The notes beneath the pieces are model-generated. The model had not been told where the DNA came from and searched no databases. It saw nothing but the letters and a program-made list of their open reading frames with translations. This document shows, in pieces, positions 55,004-63,281 of a stretch of 64,000 bases of DNA. The translations under genes and the position numbers were made by a program. The first letter of the stretch is position 1. Every line of letters starts with the position of its first letter. This DNA comes from Clostridiales bacterium (GTDB lineage Bacteria > Bacillota > Clostridia > Christensenellales > Pumilibacteraceae): NCBI GenBank assembly GCA_022508485.1, contig JAFLVD010000005.1, positions 26,583 to 90,582 on the forward strand, written 5' to 3'.

Positions 55004-55564
55004 ATGAAAGATATACTTATTTTCTCCACAAGAGAAGATTTTAGAAATTGGCTAACTGCAAATTGCCAATCTATCGATGGCGTTTGGCTTTTATTTGGCA
55101 AAAAAGGCGAACCGAAAACGATAAAAGCGGACGAGGCTCTCGAAGAGGCTCTTTGCTTTGGTTGGATTGACGGACAAATGCAGAGCATTGACGACAATAC
55201 TTATAAGAAATACTTTTCTATGCGCCGAACAAACAGTAAATGGTCTGAAAAGAACAAAGTCTTAGTAGAAAGTCTTGAAAAACGAGGACTGATGACAGAC
55301 TTTGGAAGAAGCAAGATAGAAGAAGCCAAACAAAACGGACAATGGGATGCGCCGAAACCTGCGGCAATTACGGACGAGCAAATCGATTTCTTGTCAGATA
55401 TTTTAAAAGCCTATGAGCCTGCTTACACAAACTTTTTAGCAATGTCATTATCGGTAAAGAAGACATATGTAAGAGCCTATTTGGATGCTAAAACAGATGC
55501 GGGACGAGAAAAACGAATTGCTTGGATTGTAGATAGACTTAATAGGAATCTAAAACCAATGTAA
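55004..55564 (+). CDS. YdeI/OmpD-associated family protein
   Basis: The protein has 186 residues. GVWLLFGKKG, ALCFGWIDGQMQSID and the C-terminal KRIAWIVDRLNRN match the YdeI-like family. Members have been linked to resistance to antimicrobial peptides or bacteriocins, but the mechanism is not known. CGGAGGAAA precedes the ATG with a spacing of about 9 bases. It ends the first cargo block of the element. Confidence 0.85.
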   Translation: MKDILIFSTREDFRNWLTANCQSIDGVWLLFGKKGEPKTIKADEALEEALCFGWIDGQMQSIDDNTYKKYFSMRRTNSKWSEKNKVLVESLEKRGLMTDFGRSKIEEAKQNGQWDAPKPAAITDEQIDFLSDILKAYEPAYTNFLAMSLSVKKTYVRAYLDAKTDAGREKRIAWIVDRLNRNLKPM

Positions 55565-55977
55565 TTATTAAGTTCGACAATCTTAAACAAAAGAATTTAT
55601 TTCTAGTACCGTTTATAAATAACCCGAATTTTTTTACTTTCAAAAAACTTCAATTCATTAGTAATTAGTGTGGTTAACAAGGACGATCCTTCTTCATTAG
55701 TGGCAATTCGCCCGCTTTGTAGCATAGGTGTTCGTGCGTTCGCAGCAATATCATTGTTCAATTTATATTTTTGAAAGCGCAACGTGGTATGAATTCCGTT
55801 GCGCATTCAGGTTAGGCTTTTGGATTTTTCCTTTATGAATTGTTGCCAGTATCCTTAATTGCGTATTAAGTAAACTAATTCCAAAGGGGAGGGAGTACTT
55901 TTTCAATGGGAAAAGACGAAAAGCAAAGTTCAAACCGGCATTGCGCATCTTATCGTACTTTTGTTCACACTTATATC
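55565..55977. other. Non-coding gap between cargo blocks
   Basis: About 410 AT-rich bases without a convincing gene. A perfect hairpin (GCGCAACG/CGTTGCGC, 12-nt loop) lies around 55775-55805. A 27-codon frame from an ATG at about 55907 with a GGAGGG upstream has no recognisable product. Composition falls sharply in GC from here onward, so this may be a junction between modules. Confidence 0.4.
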
Positions 55978-56006
55978 TTGACTAAATCCTTAATTTGATT
56001 TATAAT
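55978..56006 (+). promoter_or_regulatory. Promoter of abiH
   Basis: TTGACT (55978-55983), a 17-nt spacer and TATAAT (56001-56006) precede GAAGGAG and the ATG at 56036. Confidence 0.8.
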
Positions 56007-56035
56007 TTATAAAACACGAAGGAGTAATATAATTC

Positions 56036-57247
56036 ATGGGCTCATCACAACTTTTAATTTTAGGAAATGGATTTGATTTACATTGTGGATTAAAATCAAG
56101 TTATAAAGATTTCTTTCGTAGTTCTATTTTGGACACAATAGGTGAGCCGTTCGGTTTAAAACAATTACAAGTGGGAGTTACTGGTTTTTGGGAAAGTCTC
56201 TTGCTTGAATACTATAAACTTAGCGAAAAAGATGATTATAATTGGTGTGATATTGAAACAATAATGAAGAACACACTGTTGTCAATTTATTTTGGTAATG
56301 ATAACTCTGAAAAAAGTATTAATCAGGGGTTATGTTGTAAAGCCTATAAATTTCTTCATTCAACCACTGTAGGATTGGGCTTAGATAAGTTGAAAGGTAT
56401 AAATAAATTATTGTTTGATTATTGTACAAACTTTCTCACAATAAACTGCGAGGATTTTAATAAAAGCTTAAATTTATTAATTGAGCATCTTTTTCAACAA
56501 CTTAATAATTTAGAGCAACGATTTTGTAAATATCTTAAAAGCCAAATTATTGCCCCGAAAAATGCTAACAAATTAAATCAAAAATATGTTGTCAATTCAG
56601 TAAATTTACTTGCGCGGCTTACTGGATTTGTGCACTATAAATTTAATAAATTAGATGATTTTATTGTCTTCCAAAGTAAAAAGGGCTTAATTGATGTTTT
56701 TGATAATTTAAAAGATGTGCATATACTTAGTTTTAATTATACGGCACTATTTGATATTTTAGGTGTCAATAAACCGTGTGCATATAATAATGTTCACGGT
56801 AAATTATGTAATGGTCTTTGTGCAAAAGATTGTCAAGCATCAAGCGTAATATTTGGGGTTGACGATAGTTTAATACAAACACAAGCCTCTAATTCCGAAT
56901 TGCGATTATTTAGTAAAACATATCGCAAAATGTTTGGTGATGAATATTCAATAAAAACATTGCCGCCAAATAATAATCAAGTACATATTAAATTTTATGG
57001 ACACTCATTGAGTGAGGCCGATTATTCTTATTTTCAAAGTATATTTGATTATTACGATTTATATGGAAATAGTAAAGTGAGTTTAATATTTTTTTACTCA
57101 AAGGGCTATGAACAACACGACGCTATTTATAGGCTAATAAGTGAATATGGTAAATCGCTTACCAATAAAGAGCAAGGTAAAAATTTAATCCACAAGCTCC
57201 TTTTGGAAAATCGATTACGCATACAAGATATTGAGGACTGCTTTTAA
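56036..57247 (+). CDS. abiH: AbiH family abortive-infection protein
   Basis: The protein has 403 residues. The N-terminal signature LLILGNGFDLHCGLKSSYKD and the C-terminal HIKFYGHSLSEADYSYF belong to the AbiH phage-resistance family, which stops phage multiplication at the cost of the infected cell. The mechanism is unknown. It is very AT-rich compared with the chromosome and has its own promoter. It sits beside the structured region and oriT. Confidence 0.92.
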   Translation: MGSSQLLILGNGFDLHCGLKSSYKDFFRSSILDTIGEPFGLKQLQVGVTGFWESLLLEYYKLSEKDDYNWCDIETIMKNTLLSIYFGNDNSEKSINQGLCCKAYKFLHSTTVGLGLDKLKGINKLLFDYCTNFLTINCEDFNKSLNLLIEHLFQQLNNLEQRFCKYLKSQIIAPKNANKLNQKYVVNSVNLLARLTGFVHYKFNKLDDFIVFQSKKGLIDVFDNLKDVHILSFNYTALFDILGVNKPCAYNNVHGKLCNGLCAKDCQASSVIFGVDDSLIQTQASNSELRLFSKTYRKMFGDEYSIKTLPPNNNQVHIKFYGHSLSEADYSYFQSIFDYYDLYGNSKVSLIFFYSKGYEQHDAIYRLISEYGKSLTNKEQGKNLIHKLLLENRLRIQDIEDCF

Positions 57248-57254
57248 GTACCGT

Positions 57255-57652
57255 TTATAGTACATGAAGGTATTGCAATTTAAAGATGTATATGATATAC
57301 TTCAGCCCTACCGTAATGGAAAAGGGCTATTCTGTTGCGGTAGTTTGGGGCGGTGTAACCGCTAAGCCTTAGCTTGCGTAAGTGCGTAGGGTTTATTAAT
57401 GTACGCAAAATTCGTGAGCCGAGTTAGGCTTTTGTTGTTGTACATTTTTTACAGCAACAAAGAGTTTGCCGGAGTTATCTGAGATCTCTTGGAGAGTGCG
57501 AAATTCGGATAATGTTGATGGTCAATTTTGTGTTACAAATTTTCTAACGCCATAACTCTAACTTAATAGAATGGCTAACCACCATAGAGCAATTAAGTGT
57601 TGTTAAATACGGTTTAAGTCGGTGATTACGGAAATAATCAGCGGCTTTTTTG
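57255..57652 (+). ncRNA. Candidate structured RNA upstream of the mobilization genes
   Basis: About 400 bases with no gene but many possible stems: CTACCG/CGGTAG near 57308, GGCGGT/ACCGC near 57350, TTTTGTTG/CAACAAAG near 57430-57470. They end in the terminator at 57616-57652. I do not recognise a known RNA class. It could also be a leader of the following mobilization genes. Confidence 0.3.
57616..57652 (+). terminator. Rho-independent terminator
   Basis: AAGTCGGTGATT and AATCAGCGGCTT form a stem with two mismatches, followed by a T-run. Confidence 0.7.
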
Positions 57653-57719
57653 TTTCTTTTTTACGGTATTAACTGCTCTTTTGAGTGGTCGATATAAATT
57701 ATTTTTCGGAGGTATATTT

Positions 57720-57740
57720 ATGAAAATCAGACCGCCTTAA
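57720..57740 (+). CDS. Possible six-residue leader peptide
   Basis: CGGAGG lies 7 bases before an ATG that opens a six-codon frame (MKIRPP) ending in TAA. The good ribosome-binding site suggests translation. It might be a leader or the start of a small gene whose frame is broken; two other frames stay open for dozens of codons after it. No function is assigned. Confidence 0.3.
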   Translation: MKIRPP

Positions 57741-57814
57741 TCGGCAAGCAAAGAGTAAGCAAATGTCAAGCAAAGCTATATCGCTCTGTGGACGAAAAGC
57801 CCCTCAGGGCGAAC

Positions 57815-57886
57815 GGCACCAAACCGCGAATGCGATTTGGTATAGTGAGTTATACCTTTCTTTCGCAAGGTATTTCCACTTAACAC
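57815..57886 (+). other. Origin of transfer (oriT), MobV/pMV158-like
   Basis: GGTATAGTGAGTTATACC (57839-57856) is an inverted repeat around TAGTGAG/TTA, close to the pMV158 oriT nick TAGTGTG/TTA. The nick would fall between 57849 and 57850. Further inverted repeats flank it: ACCAAA/TTTGGT upstream and CCTT/AAGG downstream. It lies about 60 bases before the MobV-type relaxase gene, the usual position. Confidence 0.8.
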
Positions 57887-57914
57887 ATCGTTACATTTTT
57901 TAGGAGGAATTATT

Positions 57915-58922
57915 ATCAGTTATTTAGTATGTCATATGGATAAGTATCATAGAAAGGATGTTGTCGGAATCGAGCGCGAAAACGAACGTGACGAGAACTA
58001 TCGGTCAAAGGTAAATCCACAAATCGACCATGAGAGAACGCATAACAACTACCACATAATCGGTCGAACGGAAACCTATCTTTCCTACATAGACAAGCGC
58101 ATCAAAGAGATCAACCAAAAGCGGAAAATCAAGGACGATGCCGTCTTAATCAACTCATTTATTCTCGGATCTGACGGAGAATTCTTTTCCACGCTTTCGC
58201 AAGAACAACAGGAAGATTTTTTCAGAGACTGTACTATGTTCTTTGCAGACAGATACGGCGAAGAAAATATAATCTCGGCAGTCGTCCACATGGACGAGAC
58301 CAATCCGCATTTGCACTTGAACTTAATCCCTGTACTTAACGGCCGGTTATGTTCAAAACAGCTCTTTGACCGAAAAGCGTTAAGAAGTCTGCAATCGGAT
58401 TTCCACGAACAAGTCGGAAAGAAATGGGGCTTGCAACGAGGCAAAGAAGGAAGTACAGCCGAGCATTTGGATACGGCGGCATTCAAGCTGAAAAAGATGA
58501 AAGAGGAAGCAGCGGCCGCTGTTAAACAACAAGCCGAAGCGAAGGCTGTAATAGCCGAAGCCGAGCGTGTTCAACAAGAGGTCAAACCGGTCAAAGCGTT
58601 GCTCGTTGATTACGAAAAAGCCAAGAACGAGAAGATCCCGTTTTCGGGCAAGAAGAAAGACGAACAGATTATAGCGCTACGGACTAAGAACGAACAGCTT
58701 GAACGCGAGATAGCAGTTCGGGGCAAAGACCAAGAGTATTTGTTCAAGCAGCTACAAGAAGCTAAGCGAAGAAACAACGGCGAAGATTCAGCGTTCAGAA
58801 TGGTAGCGGATATGATGAGCACTTATCCCGAAGAGTTTGACGCACTTCTGAAAAAGTCAAGAGAAAAGAAAAATCCGCCCACTCCGTTCAAGAGCAATCA
58901 CAGCGGAAAAGGCGGAAAGTAA
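57915..58922 (+). CDS. mob: MobV-type relaxase (Mob/Pre), probable non-AUG start
   Basis: The frame stays open upstream of the ATG at 57936 and encodes SYLVCH, which aligns with the MobM N-terminus (SYMVAR). AGGAGG at 57902-57907 stands 7 bases before ATC at 57915, which I take as the start; this gives 335 residues. The HUH-type motif HMDETNPHLHLN (about residues 124-135) is intact. At residue 22, where MobM has its catalytic His (KHNER), this protein has Glu (RENER). The C-terminal third is coiled coil. It should nick the oriT just upstream and pilot the element during mobilization. Confidence 0.88.
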   Translation: MSYLVCHMDKYHRKDVVGIERENERDENYRSKVNPQIDHERTHNNYHIIGRTETYLSYIDKRIKEINQKRKIKDDAVLINSFILGSDGEFFSTLSQEQQEDFFRDCTMFFADRYGEENIISAVVHMDETNPHLHLNLIPVLNGRLCSKQLFDRKALRSLQSDFHEQVGKKWGLQRGKEGSTAEHLDTAAFKLKKMKEEAAAAVKQQAEAKAVIAEAERVQQEVKPVKALLVDYEKAKNEKIPFSGKKKDEQIIALRTKNEQLEREIAVRGKDQEYLFKQLQEAKRRNNGEDSAFRMVADMMSTYPEEFDALLKKSREKKNPPTPFKSNHSGKGGK

Positions 58923-58961
58923 AAATGAGAAATATTATAAGGAGGAAAACACCGGAAGTAA

Positions 58962-59150
58962 ATGTCGAGAAAGAAAGAAAACAAGACAGGGATACCCGAT
59001 TTTGTAATCGAGTCTCTCGCAAGAGCTCTGCTGCCTGCCATACAAGCCTATTTTGAAACGGAGAAAGGACAAAAAGGGTTTGAAGAGTGGCAAGCAAAAA
59101 GACAACAAAAACAACTGAATAAACAATCTAATAAAAATGAATCCCGTTAA
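58962..59150 (+). CDS. Small basic protein downstream of the relaxase
   Basis: The protein has 62 residues, basic, with a central amphipathic helix (FVIESLARALLPAIQAYFE) and a Lys/Gln/Asn-rich tail. I do not recognise the family. An in-frame stop directly before the ATG fixes the start. GGAAG stands close by, and a stronger AAGGAGG lies about 15 bases upstream. It may be an accessory of mobilization, from its position only. Confidence 0.55.
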   Translation: MSRKKENKTGIPDFVIESLARALLPAIQAYFETEKGQKGFEEWQAKRQQKQLNKQSNKNESR

Positions 59151-59266
59151 ATCGTATAGGGATAGCCGTTGAAAAATACGGAATTAGAAAACCGCCAAAG
59201 TGTATGCGGTATATAAATGAAATTACCCGAATGGGGGAGAGCCGAATTAAATATGCAGAACGGCAG

Positions 59267-59303
59267 ACGGCGGTTGCGAATATAAACGCAGCCGCCGTTT
59301 TTA
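59267..59303 (+). terminator. Rho-independent terminator after the mobilization genes
   Basis: ACGGCGGTTGCG and CGCAGCCGCCGT form a strong stem followed by a T-run. The rest of the 59151-59386 gap shows nothing else that I can support. Confidence 0.85.
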
Positions 59304-59386
59304 TATAAAGAAAGCTATCTACTTAATTAGTGTAAAATAATCACTACTTATTTATAGTATATGTAAAAATTCAGGTTTTTTTTTGC

Positions 59387-59415
59387 TTGCAAACTATATT
59401 TTTATATGATAAAAT
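59387..59415 (+). promoter_or_regulatory. Promoter of the three-gene candidate defence operon
   Basis: TTGCAA (59387-59392), a 17-nt spacer and TAAAAT (59410-59415). The 10-mer TTGCAAACTA covers the -35 and recurs at 59443-59452 in the leader, so it may be an operator. Confidence 0.65.
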
Positions 59416-59466
59416 TAATATGACTTTAAATTTACATTTAATTTGCAAACTAAAGAGGATTAATTA

Positions 59467-60432
59467 ATGGTTACTAATCATACACATAATAATGATGAAT
59501 TAAGGCAGCTATTATTAGACAGTTGTGGTATTATGGCTAAATATTCTGCAAATTGTAGAAACGATTTTGTTGCTCATAATAGCTCACAAAATAGTTCTGA
59601 AAACACTACTTGCTGTGATTGGTATCATTCAGTGTGGCAATATCTACGAATTTTAGACTGTGTTTCTTCTCCGCAATGGCACTATGAATTTTATAAAAAT
59701 TCGTTTGAAAATATTTTTAATAGAAAATCGTCGTTGAAAATTTTAATTTGCGGTACTGCAGATTATTCCCTTTTATATCTTATCGTATCTATACTTAGTA
59801 ATAAAAAATGTAATGTCAAAATTGACGTTGTTGACTTATGTCCTACGCCTTTAAAAATATGTAAATGGTTTATAGAAAACTATAAAAATCTAAACAAAAA
59901 TATCAGTATAAATACCGTTACAAGTAACATTACGATGTACTCTAGTCCGTACAAGTATGACATAATTTGTTCGGATGCGTTTTTAACGCGGTTTTCAGTT
60001 CAAGAATCAAAAAGTGTCATATGTAAATGGGATGATTTGCTTGATGAGAATGGCAGAATTATAACGACGGTTCGATTAAATGAACTGGATAAAAGCGATA
60101 ATAAACGACAAGTAATAGACCTGAGCAATGATATTAATATTTTTTGCTATAAAGTAATAGCAAGTTATAACGACCTTATTGATGAAGAGAAGAAAAAACT
60201 CAATATTTCAGTTGAAGATTTGCGTTTTATGGCCTTTAGATATATAATTAGAATGAAAAGCAACAATCTTGGGGGTAAGGATAAAATTGAAGATCTGTTC
60301 GAGTCAAATGGCATAATTATCAATAAGGAAGAGAGTGAAATAAAATCTGTGAAAGGCGAAATATATAAAACCGATTATTATAGAATAGTCGCTCAAAAGA
60401 TAGGGCAAAAAACCAAGAGAGGTAGAAAATGA
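59467..60432 (+). CDS. Class I SAM-dependent methyltransferase-like protein of the candidate defence operon
   Basis: The protein has 321 residues. A Rossmann core is visible: motif I KILICGTADYSLL (about 91-103), an acidic residue ending strand 2 (VVDLCPTPL, about 121-129), and YDIICSDAFLTRF (about 164-176) in place of a motif IV. It lacks the NPPY/DPPY motif of DNA amino-methyltransferases, so DNA is not an evident substrate. The ribosome-binding site is AGAGGA. The stop overlaps the next ATG (ATGA), so it is coupled to the NTPase. The substrate is unknown; it may also be inactive and serve as a sensor. Confidence 0.75.
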   Translation: MVTNHTHNNDELRQLLLDSCGIMAKYSANCRNDFVAHNSSQNSSENTTCCDWYHSVWQYLRILDCVSSPQWHYEFYKNSFENIFNRKSSLKILICGTADYSLLYLIVSILSNKKCNVKIDVVDLCPTPLKICKWFIENYKNLNKNISINTVTSNITMYSSPYKYDIICSDAFLTRFSVQESKSVICKWDDLLDENGRIITTVRLNELDKSDNKRQVIDLSNDINIFCYKVIASYNDLIDEEKKKLNISVEDLRFMAFRYIIRMKSNNLGGKDKIEDLFESNGIIINKEESEIKSVKGEIYKTDYYRIVAQKIGQKTKRGRK

Positions 60433-63281
60433 GCTTAATTGATGAAATAAACTATAAGCTAAAAAGTATTAGAGAATACAATACTTCATTTGATTTTTCA
60501 ATCGTACCAAGAAAATTTCATCATGATAATATGATGAGGCTTTATCTGTCTTTTTTTAAGAACGAAAATAAAAGAGATAATCAGAGAGAAGGAAAATGGG
60601 AAATTGAAGTTTCGGTTTCACAAATTAATGATGCATGGCAAAACGGTGAACTAAACAGCCTAGTTTTTTTAAAAAATTGTACGGCGTCTCTTCTTAAAAA
60701 GTTCCATGTTAATAATTTATTTGGGAACACCTTAGAAAAATATGATGTTGAGTATGACAATGAAGTATCAATCCCTACAGTAATCAATCCTGTTTTTAAT
60801 AGTTATACGGAATTGTTTAACAGTGGATTTCGTCGAGCAAATACTATTATTTTTAACGATGAACCAAAGATGGGTAAGACTACTTTTATAAAATATTTCT
60901 GCAATGACTTATTAGTAAAGCAGAATTCTCCGAAGATTTGGCGGTTAGATTTTAATAATGGTAATGATGCAATCATACTTGATTTTCTAACTAAACTTTA
61001 TAGTCAAAATCTCCAAGATCAGAACAATTATCTTATAATAGATAATCTAGAATGTTGCGGTTATACCAAGGGGGGCTACATAGCAGATTTTTTTATTGAC
61101 TTTGTTAACATATTAAAGTTAAATGGCACATCGATAAAACTAATTATCATTCAGGATAATAATAAAAAATGTTATATTGGGTCTGCTGATCCGAATAAAA
61201 AAGTCTTTGTTCCAGATAAAACATTAAGCTTTGAGATACAAAGTAAGAATCTTGAAGAATCTTTATTGGAAATTCATTATAAGCGGATAGCAAATGATGT
61301 GCTTGGTTTTCTTAATAACGAACAAGTAGATTTGAGAATTAAAACTTATTTTATTAATATCATTTTCTTTGCAAGATATGGCGTAAACCTTAGAATAAAT
61401 AAAAGAAATTCTTTAGATAAAAAAGATATTTTAACTATCGAAAAATTTATCCGAGGGATAAAATTAATGAGTAGTGGTGAGATAATAAGTTTTCCTATTC
61501 CAGTCTGCAATAAAATTTTAGATCAGTTTTGCGATATAATTAAAGAAATTTTAGTAAAATTTCAATCAATTCTAATTGATGCGGACAATAACTTCAATGC
61601 CAACATTTTAGAGTGCTATTATAAGTATCTTTCTACAAACAGTTTACCACTATATATGACAGATTTTTACAGTATTTTAAAGATGTCTGGAAAGAGAAAT
61701 GATAATATTAACAACTTTTTTGCAATCCTAAAAAAAGCAGAAGACGCTAATAAATTTATAACTAGTGCAATTTTAGATGAAACTAAGACTGATAGAACTC
61801 GTTTTTTTGATTATCACCTTGGTGCAATATTGTTTGCAGGCGAAACGCTTTCAACTTATGCAGATCAAAATTGGGAAACGTTAAAAGCGTGGATTGAACT
61901 ACATGAGCATATAAAAAAGACTTTTTATATTGAAGGACAGGAAATATATATACGTCACGGTAGAGAGCGGTATGACAATACTATCCGCGACTTTAAGACG
62001 GATGATTCGAGACCTCCTCTGAATTGTATAAGTAATCAAATGAAATTGCACGATGAAGTTTTGGGACAGTGTGCATTTTCAACTTATACTGAACTTCCGA
62101 AAAGTGATGTTGACAACATTTGGTCGCATGAAAACATAGAGGGATTATTTGGCTTCTATCTGTCTCCCATACAGTGTGTAAAGAAGAGCAAAAATGGCAA
62201 TGAAAAGATTGATATAGATAGGTTTTACCGTACATATATTCTTGCTCTTTTATTCGAATTTGAAGTCATGGCGCCGGAAGAACAACGTGATATTAATAGA
62301 ATAGAAAAACTTTGGAGTAAAATCAAAATCAACTGTATCAAAAGCGAAAAGTTTAATTGTCGGTTTTTTTATCCAGCTCGCGTGCCTTGGGTTACTGCTA
62401 GAATGGCTCTTGCTATGTCTGCTTGTTTCAAGAATTACGGCAATCATCACATTTGCGATGAGATTGAACCACTTATAAAGGATATTGGTGAATATCTAGC
62501 AACAAGCAGTATAAAATTTACGCGAGATGATAAGACCTATAGGTTTTGGTCAAGTGGTACGGGGCTTTGGAATAGTACTTTAGAAACGACGATTATTTGT
62601 GCCTTTGCCCTGAAAGAGTTTGCCTATGCGGAATATAAAAATATAGTTGAAGAAGGTATTAACTTTATAAACTTGTTCAAAGATAATTGGTTTAAAGGTA
62701 ATATGATTGCTGATGGAATATGGGCTTATCAAACGACAGAAAAAATTATGCCTACGAACGTTTTTGAGAGGATAAAATCTTTTGTCTCGATGACTGAAAA
62801 TGTTGACTTTACCTATCATGGTAACGATAAAAATGATAAGAGCCTTGGATTGAGTCATATTGCTAAAACATTAATTGATATAGTTAAAGAATTTATAGAA
62901 GTAAAACCCAATTTATTAATATTGCCTGATGCGATTAACGAAAATGATGATAAAATAGATTTAGAAGAACATATAGGGATTGAAAAAGATGTTATTGACT
63001 TAGCCATTCAAATAGTTGTTGAGTGGGTGAATGATAATAACTCTTCAGATAACCGAGCAAAGCTTTTAGAGCCAGAATTTATTTCATTAATAAACGAGTT
63101 TGAACCATCTTATGGTGCAACCGAAGAAGCGAGAGACCGCCTACAAAAAGCGCAGGCTTTTTTAAGGACAGTAAAAAATAATGAATATGAAGTTAATTCA
63201 CAACAAACAGTAGAATTTAAGCGCTTACTTGCATCCCTTGCACAAAAAATAGGCAGAGGAGAAAGATTAAAGGACAAATGA
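60429..63281 (+). CDS. Large P-loop NTPase (STAND-like) with possible alpha-toroid C-terminus
   Basis: The protein has 950 residues. Walker A is NDEPKMGKTT (about 143-152, K150) and Walker B is YLIIDNLE (about 201-208), as in STAND-type NTPases. The N-terminal 120 residues and the region 210-520 are helical and unrecognised. From about 530 to 800, Trp-rich helical pairs such as PARVPWVTARMALAMSACF (about 648-666), SSGTGLWNSTLETT and GIWAYQTTE recall the alpha/alpha toroid of terpene cyclases and prenyltransferases. The last 100 residues are charged. It overlaps both neighbours by 4 bases. A switch that senses phage and controls the membrane protein after it is plausible but unproven. Confidence 0.72.
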   Translation: MSLIDEINYKLKSIREYNTSFDFSIVPRKFHHDNMMRLYLSFFKNENKRDNQREGKWEIEVSVSQINDAWQNGELNSLVFLKNCTASLLKKFHVNNLFGNTLEKYDVEYDNEVSIPTVINPVFNSYTELFNSGFRRANTIIFNDEPKMGKTTFIKYFCNDLLVKQNSPKIWRLDFNNGNDAIILDFLTKLYSQNLQDQNNYLIIDNLECCGYTKGGYIADFFIDFVNILKLNGTSIKLIIIQDNNKKCYIGSADPNKKVFVPDKTLSFEIQSKNLEESLLEIHYKRIANDVLGFLNNEQVDLRIKTYFINIIFFARYGVNLRINKRNSLDKKDILTIEKFIRGIKLMSSGEIISFPIPVCNKILDQFCDIIKEILVKFQSILIDADNNFNANILECYYKYLSTNSLPLYMTDFYSILKMSGKRNDNINNFFAILKKAEDANKFITSAILDETKTDRTRFFDYHLGAILFAGETLSTYADQNWETLKAWIELHEHIKKTFYIEGQEIYIRHGRERYDNTIRDFKTDDSRPPLNCISNQMKLHDEVLGQCAFSTYTELPKSDVDNIWSHENIEGLFGFYLSPIQCVKKSKNGNEKIDIDRFYRTYILALLFEFEVMAPEEQRDINRIEKLWSKIKINCIKSEKFNCRFFYPARVPWVTARMALAMSACFKNYGNHHICDEIEPLIKDIGEYLATSSIKFTRDDKTYRFWSSGTGLWNSTLETTIICAFALKEFAYAEYKNIVEEGINFINLFKDNWFKGNMIADGIWAYQTTEKIMPTNVFERIKSFVSMTENVDFTYHGNDKNDKSLGLSHIAKTLIDIVKEFIEVKPNLLILPDAINENDDKIDLEEHIGIEKDVIDLAIQIVVEWVNDNNSSDNRAKLLEPEFISLINEFEPSYGATEEARDRLQKAQAFLRTVKNNEYEVNSQQTVEFKRLLASLAQKIGRGERLKDK

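Noticed and set aside
57763..57903. 46-codon gene over oriT
   Set aside because: It has an ATG and ends at the relaxase ribosome-binding site, but there is no good ribosome-binding site of its own and another frame is also open across the same bases. I treat it as non-coding oriT sequence.
59467..60432. DNA modification methyltransferase of a restriction-modification system
   Set aside because: There is no NPPY/DPPY motif, no target recognition domain and no nuclease gene next to it.
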